Assembly (NCBI GenBank): GCA_016617855.1
Contig: JAECUM010001130.1
Coordinates: forward strand, 62,001-126,000
DNA length: 64,000 bases
Direction of reading: 5' to 3'
Source of the DNA: Megalonaias nervosa
Taxonomy: Eukaryota > Mollusca > Bivalvia > Unionida > Unionidae
In this document: one piece after another, positions 40,801 through 49,229 of the stretch
Numbering within the stretch: the stretch's first letter is position 1
Layout of the letters: every line of letters starts with the position of its first letter
Program-made: the position numbers and the translations under genes
Notes under the pieces: generated by a model
Told to the model about the DNA's origin: nothing
What the model saw: the letters and a program-made list of their open reading frames with translations, nothing else
Databases searched by the model: none

Positions 40801-43800
40801 TTTGGCTTCTAGAGCATAGAGAAAGGGTGCATAAAGGACAATGTACCAGACTATGACCAACTGATATGTAACAAGATAACTTTCTTTGGAAACTCAGCAT
40901 TTTGTTTAAAGGCTGCAAACAAATTTGACCATGGAACAATTACCACTGAAAAATGATAGGATCCTTGCAAAACAAAAACTAAATTCAGTTTCAAAATAAA
41001 GAAAGTGGACAAATGGAAAGGATGGAGAAAAAAAGATAGCCAAGATATGTTTGCACCCTAATATTAATGAAAAGATTTATTAATGGTGTTGCAAAGGACA
41101 TTCCAATTACAAATCAAATCATTTATAAAAGGCAATAATTTTATCAAATGAAATGGGATATGATGAACTGAAAAACTGAACAGCAAAAGGCACAACAAAC
41201 TCATCGTCTAATATGTGTATCAATTTCATATAAATCTCTTATATGGTTCTGAAGCTTTTCCATTAAAACAAAATCATAAATGAAGGATGGATGAATGGAT
41301 AAACAGACAAACAGATGAAAACATTACAAATACTGAACTTTAGAATCGTCAATAGTAAAAAGCATATAAGGACCAATATTCTCGTAATTTTACCACATTT
41401 CATAGAGATATCTTAAATAGTTTTTGGAGTTTTGCCCCAGCAATAAAAGTGTGGACATCTGGACTACTCATCTAACACATATACCATGTTTTAGAGACAT
41501 TTAGAACAGTATAAGTATCAGATATAAAAATGTGACAGATGCATGTATGGTGAGAACCCATTTCTATATCCCTTCATTTAACTTGGCTGTGTAGTGGATA
41601 ATTAACTTGTTATCTGCACAAGCCATGATTTTGTATCACGAATTAGTACCCTTGTTGCAAGCTATGTGGCATCATCACAATTCATGATAGACCAACGTGG
41701 GTGATATTGTTGAGAAGGAAAAATATTTAGCTTTACAATAATACCAAGCATTATAGATTTTCTACTCACATTAAAATTTACTCTTAAGAACAGATTTTTC
41801 TCAAAACAAAATACTATACCAGTTTTGGAAATGGAGTTTGTGTCTGGATCTTAGACATTTTGCTACCAGATATAAAGTGGACCAGTCTGAATGACACATG
41901 GACAGATGAGCCTTTGAAAAGAGGTAGAGTGAGTTTGAAAGAAATAAAAAGGGGTCTAGAAGTGAAGAAAACAAATCAACTTTTAACCATCTACTCGTGT
42001 GGGCAAAACAGCCAGTAAAAATAAACATCCTTACACATCTAAGTATCTGGCAACATGAAAATCTCTCTGAGTCAAATGTAGTAGTTATGGGAAGAAAAAC
42101 AGACCATTTCTTTTTTTTAACTGCACAGTGTTGAAACCATCTCTGATATTCTTGTACAATACAATTTTCAAACAGCTACTATTTTAGCCATATTGGATTT
42201 AAGATCAGCACCATTTTTATTTAAGACAAACAAGGCATCATTAGAAGCTTTTGGTGAAAACCCCATGTTGACATGACCATCCATTCAGGAGAATCCATTT
42301 AAAGATTTTCAACATGTTCATTGTAGCTACCATATTTGAGATCAGAGCAGTACAATTTTCATTCAGGACCAACCAGATATCATAATTAGTCTTCTGGAGA
42401 ACACCTGATGTTCATATGACTTTCCATTTTGGAATAGTAGCAATAACAAGATTTTCAAGACGGCTGCTTTGCTGGCCGTACTGGGTTGTCAGATCATCAG
42501 GTCATTTAATTGAGAACCTAATAGACATCATAAGAAGTCTTCTGGTGAAAACTCAATGTTGATATAATTTTCCATTTAGGGGGGAGTATTGATAAGATTT
42601 TTAAGAAGGCCATTGTGGTGGCCATATTGGACATCAGATTTAAGACCAACTAGACATCATAAAAAAAGTCCTTTTAGTGAAATCTCTGTTCTGATATGGC
42701 CATCAATTATTTGATGTCTGGGGAAGCACAATTTTCAGTTATTCTTTTAAAAACCCCATGTTAATATGACTTCCCATTCAGGAGTAGCAATAACAAGATT
42801 TTTAAGTTGGCTGTCATGGTGGCCATATTGGACATCAGATCAACATTATTTTCATTTATGACCAACCAGACATGACAAAAAATCTTTTAGAAAACCCAAT
42901 GTTGATACAGCTATCCATTCTGAAGAAGAAGCAAGAACAAGATCTTCAGGATGGCCACTGTGTTAGCAGAACCCATTTCATTTACAACCAACTAGACACC
43001 ATAAAAAGCCTTCTGCTGAAAACTTGATGCTGACATGACTTTCTGTTGAGAAGAGTAGTGATAACAAGATTTTCAAGATGTCTGCCATGGTGGTCATATT
43101 GGAATATTATATCAGTGTCATTTTCATTTAGGACTAACCAGAAATAAAAAGAAGTCTTTCAGAGACTCGACAGTAACAAAAAAAATTTGAAGATTGCTGC
43201 TGTGCTTGGCAATAATAGATGTCTGAGCAGCATTTTCATTTAGGACTCACATGTGATAGTGCTTGTTCATTAACACAATAAACAATTTAAAATAATAGTA
43301 ATTGTTTGACAATTTGTAAGAAATTTCAGAAAATATTTATAAAGTTTGTCATCCCTACATGCTGTAGTTTTGCATCATGAGGTAGTACCCTTGTTCCAAG
43401 TTCTGTGGCATCATTGTGATTCATGACAGACTAAAGTGGGTGGTATTGTACAAAATGAGAGAGCTGTATCTTTACATTGATACCAAGTACAACAGATGGT
43501 CTACTATGGTTAAAAACTACAGCCTAAAATACATAACATTTGAGATCAGATCTTAAAGCAAAAAACTGCCAGTTCTACAACTAGAGTTTGTGTTTGGATT
43601 TTAGACTTCTGCTTTTAGAACTAAAGCAGACCAGTCCGAATGGCACACAGACAGAAGAACCTATTCAAAAAGCAGGGTAAGTTTGAGATTTGGAGAAAAA
43701 AGGGACCTGGACACAAATATCATATGTCCTCTAATACAAAAATATAAACAAAACAATTTTCATTCATATGATCATGCATGGGCAAAACATCCAATTGAAA

Positions 43801-46800
43801 ACAGCTTCTTTTACACATCTAAGCATCATCTCCCACGGAAACACCATGATATTAAAAATTCAATAGCTTTAGATTTCTAGGTACTCATGATTAAACCTAT
43901 ATATCTCAGTATAGACCCATCCTTGATGCAAGCTTCTGTGTGGAGAAACCTACATAAGCCAATGCATTTTTTTTATCTACATGCGTTTTGAAAAATGTTT
44001 CCTATTCAGCTCCTAAAAAAATCACATGCCACATTCAGTATTGAATGGTTCTAAGTCTATATCAAGACTGAAGTTGTCTCTATTTATTTTCAGTTTCAAA
44101 TAAGACAAGTTCTCACAAGATTCTTTGCACTAAAATTTAACTTCTCATAATCAACCAATCATGGCCCTCCAAACCTATACATACTCTATTGTAGGTTTTT
44201 CCCTATAATTAATAAAGTGAGTCCTGAATCAGGCGTTGTTGGATGCAAACTGAAGTAAGATGAAATTGTGTTTCCTACCCTTATGTCATGTGGAAATGAA
44301 AACAATCTGTGAGGTACAATGAATTAACTAGGTGTTAGCCTTAAGTACTACTTGCTAAAAAGCATGCCAGGGATGTTGTGACAAATATTAATAACCATTG
44401 CTGCATATGAATTCATTTGTTCACATTTTTACAATTTAGAATCACTTGTGAATAATAAACATGATTAAGTTGTTCTTGAAATGGTCAGGTAATATTATCA
44501 GATCCTAACTCCATCATTAACACTCCAAATAACTCTGAATTGTATCATAGCATTTTTCAAACACAGCAGCTCACTTAATGCATAACTTCTGAATAGTGAT
44601 TGGCTAATTTTGGCTTCTTCTGTTTGTGAACATTCAGAATGAGTCAGAATTTAGTGGAACATAACCTGAAATCCTGTGGTTTACTTTAAGTATTCCAACA
44701 ATAAAGCAATAATGTAATAAATATTTTTCAGTGATTATGTTTTTATTTTTATTCTAAAGCAGTATTTTAAAACAAATAACTTCTATAATTCCAGTAGTCT
44801 TTTTAAGGACTGATGACCATTCTCACGCACACACTTGGTATTGAACTCACAATCAATAGAACAATTTCTAAGATAATCCCATCTCAAATTAGATTTTTCA
44901 CAGCAATATTAATAATGGTTTTGGTACTCTATGTCCTGAGCAATGGAAAAGCCATTTTCACCTTACATATACATTTTGAATACTGTGTACAGAATTACTA
45001 ATAATTTTAAGCAATTGTCAAGTGTATCCCCCTATAATTTAGACAATGTAACTTGTCTGTTACAATTATCCTCCAATAACTTAGACACTATAACTTGTCT
45101 GTTACAATTATTCCCCAATAATTTAGACACTGTAACTTGTCTGTTACAATTATTCCCCCAATAATTTAGACACTGAAACTTGTCTGTTACAATTATCCCC
45201 CAATAATTTAGTCACTGTAGCTTGTCTGTTACAATTATCCTCCAATAATTTAGACACTATAACTTGTCTGTTACAATTATCCCCCAATAATTTAGACACT
45301 ATAACTTGTCTGTTACAATTATTCCCCCAATAATTTAAACATTGTAACTTGTCTGTTGCAATTGCCTTTAGAATGCATTTGTACTTTTAAAATCATATTC
45401 AGAATTGGGAACCCATGAGACACAAGATGTAATGTCCTCAACAATCAATTCAATTCTAACATTTATTTGAAAACTGAATAATTTTTACAAAAATCAATGC
45501 CAAGAGAAAACTGCTATTTTAACATTGCAATTGCACTATCTTCATATCACAATACATACCACAAGTCCAGTGATGGGAAAAGACTTTAATGGCCAAAAAA
45601 GAATATGTAGGAAATCATGAGTTTCCTTCTTTTTTTCGTTGTAAATGTTGAGTAGTGAAACCATCTCAGATATTCTTAAAAAAAACTACAACCTAAATTA
45701 TTTTTAAAAAAATATTGTCTTCTATTATGAATTGACATATTCATAAGCAGTCCAAAACCTATTTTAACAGCCTTGACCTTAACCCTGATATCATGGATAG
45801 AAAATCTATACATCAGATAATGTCAAGATATACCAACATGCTAAGCTTCTTTTAAAAAATCCATGATAATGTGTCTGAACTGCTGTTCAAGCAGGGACAT
45901 TATAGTTAAAAGAATCCATAAACCAGACCACTGAACATGGACATTGAAAGTTATTCTTTAGATATATCAACAAACCAGATTTGAGAAAAATTCATTTATA
46001 CTTCTTAGTGCTACATGCTTTCAAGCCATAACAGTCCTACCATGTCATGTTGCATCACATGTAAAACATGATTTTTGACTCCCAAAAACTGACATAATCA
46101 TACTTATAAAAACATAATGTTCAGTGAATCCAATTTAGCTAGAGAGAGAGAACGAGAAAGAGAGACTTTTTGACAATTTAATGTATACCCTTAACCTGAA
46201 ACCTGTGTTAACAGTAAACAGTTGCAATTTTCATAACTTCACACGTAATCATTAATGACATGGAATAATATCACCCATGAGCAGTTAATACAGTAAGATG
46301 AATACAACATATAGGTATGTAAAAGTAAAAGTAGTATGAGATAAACAAACACCATTTCATTGATTACTTATTAACTAATTAAAAACAGCTACAGTTATTT
46401 GTGTTACCCATCCTTTCAGCACTGATGTGGGACAGATCACTGACTAATTTGCATTGGTAAAGTACACAAAGTGGAACAACCCAATTCACTTGAAACTAGA
46501 TGCATGCATATGGTGATAATTAGGAGAAATTCATGACCAAATTATAAATGTTGGTAAGTGGGTGCAAACCGGTTGACAATGAATTTAAAGACAGAAACAT
46601 TGTGTATATTTATGCCTCAACACAGAGTTTTTGATAGATATAATGTTACCCTTGTCCAGCCATACATCCATCACAATCTGGTTAGGTTGTATGCTTATGT
46701 CATTTCATGAACTGTGGTGAGGCATCTGTGTTCAACTGATTGTGTGCATGTGCAAGTGGTGATTTAATATGAAAATGCAAATTCTGCCAGCTTTTTTCTT

Positions 46801-47998
46801 TGTGACATGTTACATTTTTAAAACAAATCATTTATTTTCTTTATTCAGATTTGAATTTCTGGTTATTTTCTATAGTCCTGTATGACTAGCAACAACAAAC
46901 TTGTCCTAGTGGATACCAGATTACAGAAAATGGATACAAGGCCAGTAGAGTTTTGACCTTTGGAGCTAGACATTAAATAAAATATAATTAAAAGATGAAC
47001 TCATAAACTGATGATAATCTTTAAGTACATGTATCACTACCAGAACAGAACAATTAGTATATCTCAACAAATCAAGCAACTTCTATTCCTCTTTCAATTT
47101 TGGAAGAAAATTTGTTCTACATGATCCCTACCATATTCTACATTTGTAACTTTTCTACCTCTCAATTTTTTCCCAGCCTCCATTAGACAAAGAAACCCAT
47201 ACAAACAATGGCATCTGACATTTCACTCTTCTGTTTGAAGCATAAATATACATATATCTCACTTAAGGTTTGACAGACACAGAATAATTAAGATATTTCC
47301 AAACTTTTCTGTAAAATCTGATAGTTTGAATTATATATCTTAATTGAAATATAAAATTTACATAGTGTAAAGTTGTAATTTTATTTAATGCTTACAAAAT
47401 ATTATGCATCTGATATGCAAGTGCTTATGGGATTGAAATGGAACAAGATAGCTGACTTATGGCAGTAATGATTGTACTTACAGTCAGCCTCTATGTTAAG
47501 TAAAGAGTGAGATATATCAAGCAATACTCTTGTAGTAAATATGATGAACACAAGAGCAAAATACTTTGAGTAAAAATTTACTTTATTCCATTATATGAAA
47601 CATCTCTTGTTTTGTCAGTTGCACCTGATATTCACTTACATGGTCCGATTAGCTTTCTTGACTTTCCCTGGACTTGACCTTAGTTGCCCTTGCTATGGAC
47701 AATCAGGCAACCATTAATGTTGTGCCCTAATACTGTTGGGAGTGGGTTATATACATTAGAAAATACAGTAAATGCTAATTTACCTGATATGGAGAAAAAT
47801 TCTTGATTACTGCCTCTGTAAATTCAGCTTTACTGAAGTCCTTCTTAATACGATTATCTAGTTTATTGATAGCAGCATCAAGAATTTGTTTATCCCAGGC
47901 ATAAACATCAATCCAAACTGTAGAGGTCTGTTCAAGTGGTCTCCTTATTTGTGGTGATTTCAATGGCACTTTCCTTAGAGCTTCTTGATCACTACCAC
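12261..47998 (-). CDS. PARP14-like mono-ADP-ribosyltransferase, 3' portion (5 exons, partial gene)
   Basis: Relatives of PARP14/ARTD8 transfer single ADP-ribose units from NAD+ to proteins, and in vertebrates act in interferon and antiviral signalling. Five minus-strand exons join as 47998-47784, 34409-33995, 29348-29197, 18532-18358 and 12547-12261. Every junction keeps the reading frame (phases 0, 1, 0, 1) with GT donors and AG acceptors, giving about 413 residues. Domain order is KH-like, WWE, ART. Introns are 13.4, 4.6, 10.7 and 5.8 kb and are filled with transposons. Catalytic landmarks are His in LWHGTS and Tyr in GVYFA. The final strand reads IPVYLITF with no Glu, so mono- rather than polymer activity is expected. 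The 5' part (macro and RRM domains in relatives) is not seen and must lie beyond 48 kb, probably outside the window. Paralogs PARP10/15 are alternatives, but the KH-WWE-ART order best fits PARP14. Confidence 0.9.
12838..13135. mobile_element. Fold-back (MITE-like) element with about 100-bp arms
   Basis: The left arm (12838-12938) and right arm (13028-13135) are inverted copies: 'ataaattaaactagac', 'accaag', 'gatgtt', 'aagtgccytagtgatcacat'. A loop of about 90 bp separates them. It lies in the last intron of the PARP14-like gene. No coding capacity. Confidence 0.75.
13106..14012. mobile_element. Possible inverted-repeat element overlapping the fold-back
   Basis: An arm at about 13107-13146 ('atttcacttctgccataag', 'aatcccatgagat') is matched in inverse by 13971-14011 ('atcttatgggatcacaag', 'gcgggaagtgaaat'). 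About 31 of 40 positions pair by eye. The interior (about 0.8 kb) has no recognisable transposase. It may be a longer relative of the fold-back on its left. Confidence 0.5.
14160..14347. mobile_element. MITE family C, copy 1
   Basis: The left end 'catatatacttatttataag' followed by 'ttgagtccaac' is mirrored by the right end 'ttggacttgactaataaaca' to 'taatatg'. About 24 of 30 positions pair. The middle has inverted 'gatctg' motifs. Related copies are at 17811 and 34509. Confidence 0.65.
14352..14829 (-). pseudogene. Ty3/gypsy-type gag N-terminal remnant
   Basis: The remnant begins with an ATG at 14829-14827 (MSSRVDNFISNPTQE...). A frameshift near 14770 moves it into a frame reading KDELLQHTIKYDLSEVKAF, KQEIENILVQYVVE, a further shift near 14660, then a charged coiled-coil stretch (KYKMELELRKLELQKEEKE) and RHKLPHLTL. 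The layout of SAP-like N-terminus, Glu/Lys-rich coil and 'KLPxF/L' is that of gag proteins of many mollusc gypsy elements. No nucleocapsid, protease or polymerase follows; the remnant stops near 14352 next to a MITE. It lies in the last PARP intron. Confidence 0.6.
14830..15970. other. Intronic, no gene recognised
   Basis: AT-rich intron sequence between the gag remnant and the SINE. Open frames at 15196-15538 on the minus strand overlap one another and show no domain. Confidence 0.5.
15971..16277 (-). repeat. tRNA-derived SINE, family A, copy 2
   Basis: This is the best-preserved copy. On the minus strand the head starts near 16277 with an A box (TGGCCTAGTGG) and then a B box (GGTTCGATCCC). 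The body shares 'gcatcatgccgcagacatgt' and 'gaccagtcctaacactaacc' with the other copies. The 3' tail abuts a short T-rich run at 15973-15981 on the plus strand. Confidence 0.9.
16280..17324. other. Intronic, no gene recognised
   Basis: No long open frame or recognisable repeat seen. Confidence 0.5.
17325..17459. mobile_element. 135-bp MITE with perfect 17-bp terminal inverted repeats
   Basis: Both ends read 'ctgtagtacccttaggg' when taken 5' to 3' on opposite strands, with no mismatch over 17 bases. The interior is 101 bp, non-coding. A target-site duplication is not obvious. Confidence 0.85.
17811..18020. mobile_element. MITE family C, copy 2
   Basis: The left end is 'ccatatatcttcgcttataa' followed by 'gctgagtccaac', and the right end 'gttggctttgacttataaat' followed by 'aag' is its imperfect inverse. 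The interior contains 'gatctgcca' and 'aaatctgagtctatg', like the other copies. It lies in the last PARP intron. Confidence 0.7.
18358..18532 (-). CDS. PARP14-like exon, ART domain NAD+-binding His segment
   Basis: The exon is 175 nt. The acceptor 'cttatttcag' ends at 18533 and the donor is 'gtaata' at 18357. It opens in phase 0 with LERIQNRTLYQQYEAKKK, then NNPGHQNESSLWHGTSADSV, then ISMHGFNRSYCSKS, and leaves one base for the next codon. LWHGTS carries the first catalytic-site residue (His), and GFNRSYC is the signature of the PARP10/14/15 group. An alternative donor three bases upstream is possible but weaker. The open frame past the donor is intron. Confidence 0.95.
18541..19232. other. 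Intronic, no gene recognised
   Basis: Nothing beyond AT-rich sequence was identified. Confidence 0.5.
19235..19267. repeat. (TA)n microsatellite
   Basis: About 33 bases of alternating TA in the intron between two ART exons. Confidence 0.97.
19336..19640. repeat. Degenerate minisatellite, unit about 40-51 bp
   Basis: About seven copies of a unit like 'aatggaatacctgagcacat', 'gctgatgtgaattcaacatt', 'tttaa'. Some copies lack the 'gatgtg' piece, so lengths vary. Confidence 0.8.
19641..21707. other. Intronic, no gene confirmed
   Basis: Several minus-strand frames of 60-90 codons (20486-20853, 21132-21404) lie close together, but none shows a domain I recognise. The cluster could be an eroded transposon coding region. 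Confidence 0.35.
21708..21974 (+). pseudogene. THAP-like zinc-finger fragment
   Basis: The first 47 or so residues (MVHHVAYGCNQKSDD, GSFFRKTLSTRRKWIQAV) match the general shape of a THAP domain start: Met-Val near the N-terminus, an AYGCN-like second Cys, and a KWIQAV helix. The first zinc-ligand Cys expected just before VAYGC is missing, and the downstream Cys-x2-His part is absent, so it cannot form the finger. The rest of the frame is low-complexity repeat ('ttcggccc' units). THAP domains are common in transposases such as P-element relatives. Recognition is by pattern only. Confidence 0.4.
22335..22354. repeat. (GA)n microsatellite
   Basis: About 10 GA dinucleotides. Confidence 0.95.
22561..22572. 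repeat. Poly-C run
   Basis: Twelve C in a row, followed shortly by a poly-A run. Length may be uncertain in assembly. Confidence 0.9.
22800..23157. repeat. Transposon-related repeat shared with 58476-58985
   Basis: This shares a series of segments with the 58.5-59.0 kb region: 'cttgaaggcacctgccattt', 'cttaccgacaggatatcaaa', 'ggttattttattacaaagca', 'cggccgacataaggaagcca', 'aaaataaattgaaacaatgg'. In this copy a block of about 75 bp is duplicated (22943-23005 and 23015-23085). At 58.5 kb the same sequence leads into a Tigger transposase relic, so this is probably a truncated or non-autonomous member. Confidence 0.7.
23160..24849. other. Intronic, no gene confirmed
   Basis: One plus-strand frame (23592-23849) is Cys/Trp-rich but resembles no family I know. 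It lies antisense to the PARP gene inside an intron. Otherwise unique AT-rich sequence. Confidence 0.4.
24850..25115. repeat. 160-bp class repeat, isolated copies
   Basis: Two copies with 'agcaataataagattttcaa', 'cattttcatttaggaccaac', 'gtgaaaacccc', 'gacatggccatttagg', as in the arrays at 2.2 and 42 kb. Confidence 0.75.
25751..26120. mobile_element. Fold-back element, about 85-bp arms
   Basis: The left arm (25751-25835: 'agcaaatggatgcattttca', 'ttgaaatgcag', 'caaggaatgc') is repeated in inverse at 26030-26120. The loop is about 195 bp. No coding capacity. It lies in the intron between the first and second ART exons. Confidence 0.8.
26121..28369. other. Intronic, no gene recognised
   Basis: Several 60-100 codon frames (26352-26537, 26597-26911, 27200-27382, 27904-28086) show no domain. 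A poly-C run lies near 28113-28120. Confidence 0.4.
28370..28665. repeat. Degenerate element with repeated 'cacgaat' motifs
   Basis: Near-repeated phrases 'cacgaatttaagtaccca', 'cgaaaatgtc' and 'catgaatttcagtaccaa', 'tgaaaatgatat' occur about 230 bp apart, consistent with an old interspersed element. Its type is unclear. Confidence 0.35.
29197..29348 (-). CDS. PARP14-like exon, start of ART domain
   Basis: The exon is 152 nt. The acceptor 'tttgctgcag' ends at 29349 and the donor 'gtagta' starts at 29196. Two bases complete the codon begun by the WWE exon. The translation starts EMALSELPSTWTKM, then LKVVNLQSTDKEYQDVQKKF and GGNRTILK, which is the strand-helix opening of the PARP10/14-type catalytic domain ('LP..W', 'V.L...S.EY..V..KF'). 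It ends in phase 0, matching LERIQN of the next exon. The open frame upstream of the acceptor is intron. Confidence 0.92.
30905..32475. mobile_element. TIR DNA transposon, TA target sites, 1.57 kb
   Basis: The left end 'cacctctccctcgataactc' and the inverted right end 'caccactccctcaataactc' match at 18 of 20 bases. Each is flanked by TA (30903-30904 and 32476-32477), the target duplication of Tc1/mariner/pogo elements. A second inverted motif ('gagttaccaaggg' / 'atgagttatcaggg') lies inside each end. The interior has only 60-72 codon frames (31784-32002) with no DDE signature, so it is probably non-autonomous. It sits in the PARP intron between the WWE and ART exons. Confidence 0.85.
32510..32567. 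repeat. (TA)n microsatellite
   Basis: A long run of TA dinucleotides 35 bp outside the right end of the TIR element. ORFs across it on both strands are artefacts. Confidence 0.97.
32568..33994. other. Intronic; weak 160-bp class repeat at 33300-33660
   Basis: Mostly unique. Around 33540-33660, 'atcattttcaattaggacca' and 'gtttcataataatcccctgg' resemble the 160-bp repeat family. The minus frame 33485-33808 is not gene-like. Confidence 0.4.
33995..34409 (-). CDS. PARP14-like exon, KH-like end and WWE domain
   Basis: The exon is 415 nt. The acceptor 'cttattttcag' ends at 34410 and the donor 'gtatct' starts at 33994. It opens in phase 0 with VSELQRLAQQWDIQITV, then KIGRITIEGVADGI, an 'I.I.G' pattern typical of the degenerate KH repeats of PARP14. 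A basic helical linker follows, then the WWE domain: LVQWHFIEN, ELREYSADINLLIETAY, ASVTF, KVSIDFGRLVEV, VVRMDLIQ. The Trp-x-x, SxxxNxxIE and VDF-like elements of WWE folds, which bind ADP-ribose-containing ligands in relatives, are recognisable. A single base is left for the next exon. Confidence 0.93.
34509..34707. mobile_element. MITE family C, copy 3
   Basis: It begins 'ccatatatattcataagccg', 'agtacaatt' and ends 'aattggacttgcatgcaag', with internal opposed 'agatctgggtctatgcag' and 'gatctgctggcacc' motifs as in copies 1 and 2. A further partial end lies at about 35071-35130. Confidence 0.6.
34710..36000. other. Intronic, no gene recognised
   Basis: Contains a partial family C MITE end and AT-rich unique sequence. 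Confidence 0.45.
36035..37200. repeat. Diverged direct duplication, offset about 620 bp
   Basis: The first copy (about 36035-36610) and second copy (about 36655-37200) share 'tataacattttgttgttg' versus 'tataacattattttttat', 'catgctcatggaaaatggcc' versus 'tatgttcatggcaaactgcc', 'ctttttatctgttt', 'acagcataaaat', 'gtaatgcagttggtaagtgt', 'gacctggattaaggggctgg' and 'ttctccat'. The duplication is old. Confidence 0.7.
37734..37821. repeat. (CT)n(AT)n(AC)n compound microsatellite
   Basis: Runs of CT, then AT, then AC dinucleotides, about 88 bases in total. Confidence 0.97.
38598..39920 (+). mobile_element. pogo/Tigger-like DNA transposon, deleted derivative, 1.32 kb
   Basis: The left end 'cagtcctacccacttatatc' and inverted right end 'cagtcctacccgtttatgtc' match at 17 of 20 bases. 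They are flanked by TA at 38596-38597 and 39921-39922. CAGT starts and TA duplications fit the pogo/Tigger group. Inside, near 39140-39260 on the plus strand, an ATG (MATNGSVNA) is followed after a frameshift by a peptide reading RRLNLQSLETKYLAVKEVEG and GASHKDVCEKF, which matches the CENP-B N-terminal helix-turn-helix. The DDE domain is absent. A 'gttgatcttgccgccaggct' segment is tandemly duplicated at about 38798-38960, offset about 85 bp. Confidence 0.88.
39921..41620. other. Intronic, no gene recognised
   Basis: AT-rich, with scattered weak relatives of interspersed repeats ('gatggatgaatggataaac' near 41285). No long open frame. Confidence 0.45.
41625..42045. repeat. Flanking direct repeat, left copy
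   Basis: Shares with 43370-43790 the segments 'agtacccttgttgcaagc', 'tgtggcatcatcacaattca', 'gagtttgtgtctggatctta', 'gaccagtctgaatgacacat' and 'gggcaaaaca'. The two copies bracket the 160-bp array at 42130-43260. Confidence 0.75.
42130..43262. repeat. 160-bp class repeat, array 2
   Basis: About seven diverged units with 'caagatggctgccatggtgg', 'ccatattggacatcagatc', 'cattttcatttaggaccaac', 'agacatcataagaagtc', 'gaaaaccccatgttgatatg' and 'gaccatccattcaggag'. Same family and orientation as array 1 at 2160-3220. Confidence 0.85.
43370..43880. repeat. Flanking direct repeat, right copy
   Basis: Right-hand partner of 41625-42045, about 1.74 kb away, with matching landmarks in the same order ('agtacccttgttccaag', 'gagtttgtgtttggatttta', 'gaccagtccgaatggcacac'). 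Confidence 0.75.
43881..45022. other. Intronic, no gene recognised
   Basis: Unique AT-rich sequence with no notable open frame. Confidence 0.5.
45023..45362. repeat. Minisatellite, 42-bp unit, eight copies
   Basis: Eight well-conserved copies of a 42-43 bp unit: 'acaattatcccccaataatt', 'tagacactgtaacttgtctg', 'tt'. Copies differ mainly in the length of the C run and at 'tgt/tat' and 'tagt/taga'. Confidence 0.95.
45366..47783. other. Intronic, no gene recognised
   Basis: AT-rich, with a short GA-rich patch at 46141-46165. No domain or element boundary was identified. Confidence 0.5.
47784..47998 (-). CDS. PARP14-like exon, KH-like region
   Basis: The exon is 215 nt, and is the most 5' exon I can support. 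The acceptor 'tttctttttggcaccag' ends at 47999, and the donor 'gtaaat' starts at 47783. Two bases complete a split codon from an upstream exon not found here. The translation includes STVWIDVYAWDKQILDAAIN, LDNRIKKDFSKAEF and IKNFSPYQ, a degenerate KH-type repeat of the kind that precedes the WWE domain in PARP14. It ends in phase 0, joining directly to VSELQRL of the next exon. Confidence 0.85.
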
Positions 47999-49229
47999 CT
48001 GGTGCCAAAAAGAAATGTAAAATCAATACTCAGTAGTTTGTGCATAAACAGTCCAATGGCTTGGAGTAAATATTATGTGATTACCCAATAGCCACAAAAG
48101 ACAAAAAACAAAAAAAAAAAAATAGGTACAAAAGCTAAATTGTCTGGCCTACATGTGACAGAAAAAACAGTTCAGGTCAGATCAGGATATTTCCAAAAAT
48201 AGGTCAGGAATTTTGATCTCATAAGAGAGGGGATTTTCATCAGCCCAACTTTTAGCATGCAAATGGATGAAAATTACAACTATTGAAGAAATTTAACTTT
48301 TTAGAAATATTAAAATATGCACATCATCTCATCAGATCAGTTCTTTCATGTAACATGTTGCCATTCATACTCTTCTTATATATACACTACATGCATTATT
48401 ACCATTTATTAGATCACTGCCTGGATCAATGAATTTCATTTGATATTTTTGTTGCTTAGATTTTGATGTTTTGGCATTGGGAGGTAATATATGATTAGGC
48501 ATCTCAACAAACTTTAAACAAGGAAATCGCACCAATCCTGTCTTTAATCCTGTCCAAATTACTTTTAATCATACATAGAATATATTCCAATCCATCTCAA
48601 CAACTTCAAGCACTGAAGCAGAAAATCTCCATTCAGAAAGAATTAAAGTAATGTTAATTGTTTTGTCTGACTGAGTTCTTTAATAACCCAACCACAATCA
48701 ATTAATGTCTAGAATCCTTTCAGAAGTACTTCTGCTCACATACGGTATAATCCATGTCAACAAACTTCAAACACTGAAGACAACCAACCTGCTGACAAAG
48801 TCAAAGGCATCTTACATGTAATTGTTTTATGCTGCTTGAAATTAGCAACAAAATTGTCTTGCCTGGCTTAAGCCAGTCCAGTCACATGATCACAGGCAGT
48901 ATTACTGTAAAAATACTACACTGTAACTTAAGTGTGAAAAAAATGTAACAAACTGACTTTTCAATAATAATTTTGCATATGCTTGAGATTACAGTGAGTG
49001 ATGGGAGGGAGGGGAAACACCCCTCAACTCAGGAGAAACGTCTTCCTTTCCAGGGTTCACATGTATGCCCTGGACTTGTCAAAATTCTAATGAATGAATG
49101 ACTGCCCCAATGTCTGTATCATTAGATATTTCAATGTTGACAAACATGTCATAATCCTCCTGTAACAGTGATATGACAAGCCATCAGAACACTTAAGAGT
49201 GGTGATGAATTTTGCTTAAAAGTTCAATA
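47999..49229. other. No exon recognised
   Basis: Presumed intron upstream of the first visible PARP exon. No macro-domain or RRM coding was seen on the minus strand. Confidence 0.45.

Noticed and set aside
45023..45362. CRISPR-like regular repeats
   Set aside because: The repeats are contiguous with no unique spacers, in a eukaryotic intron. It is a minisatellite.
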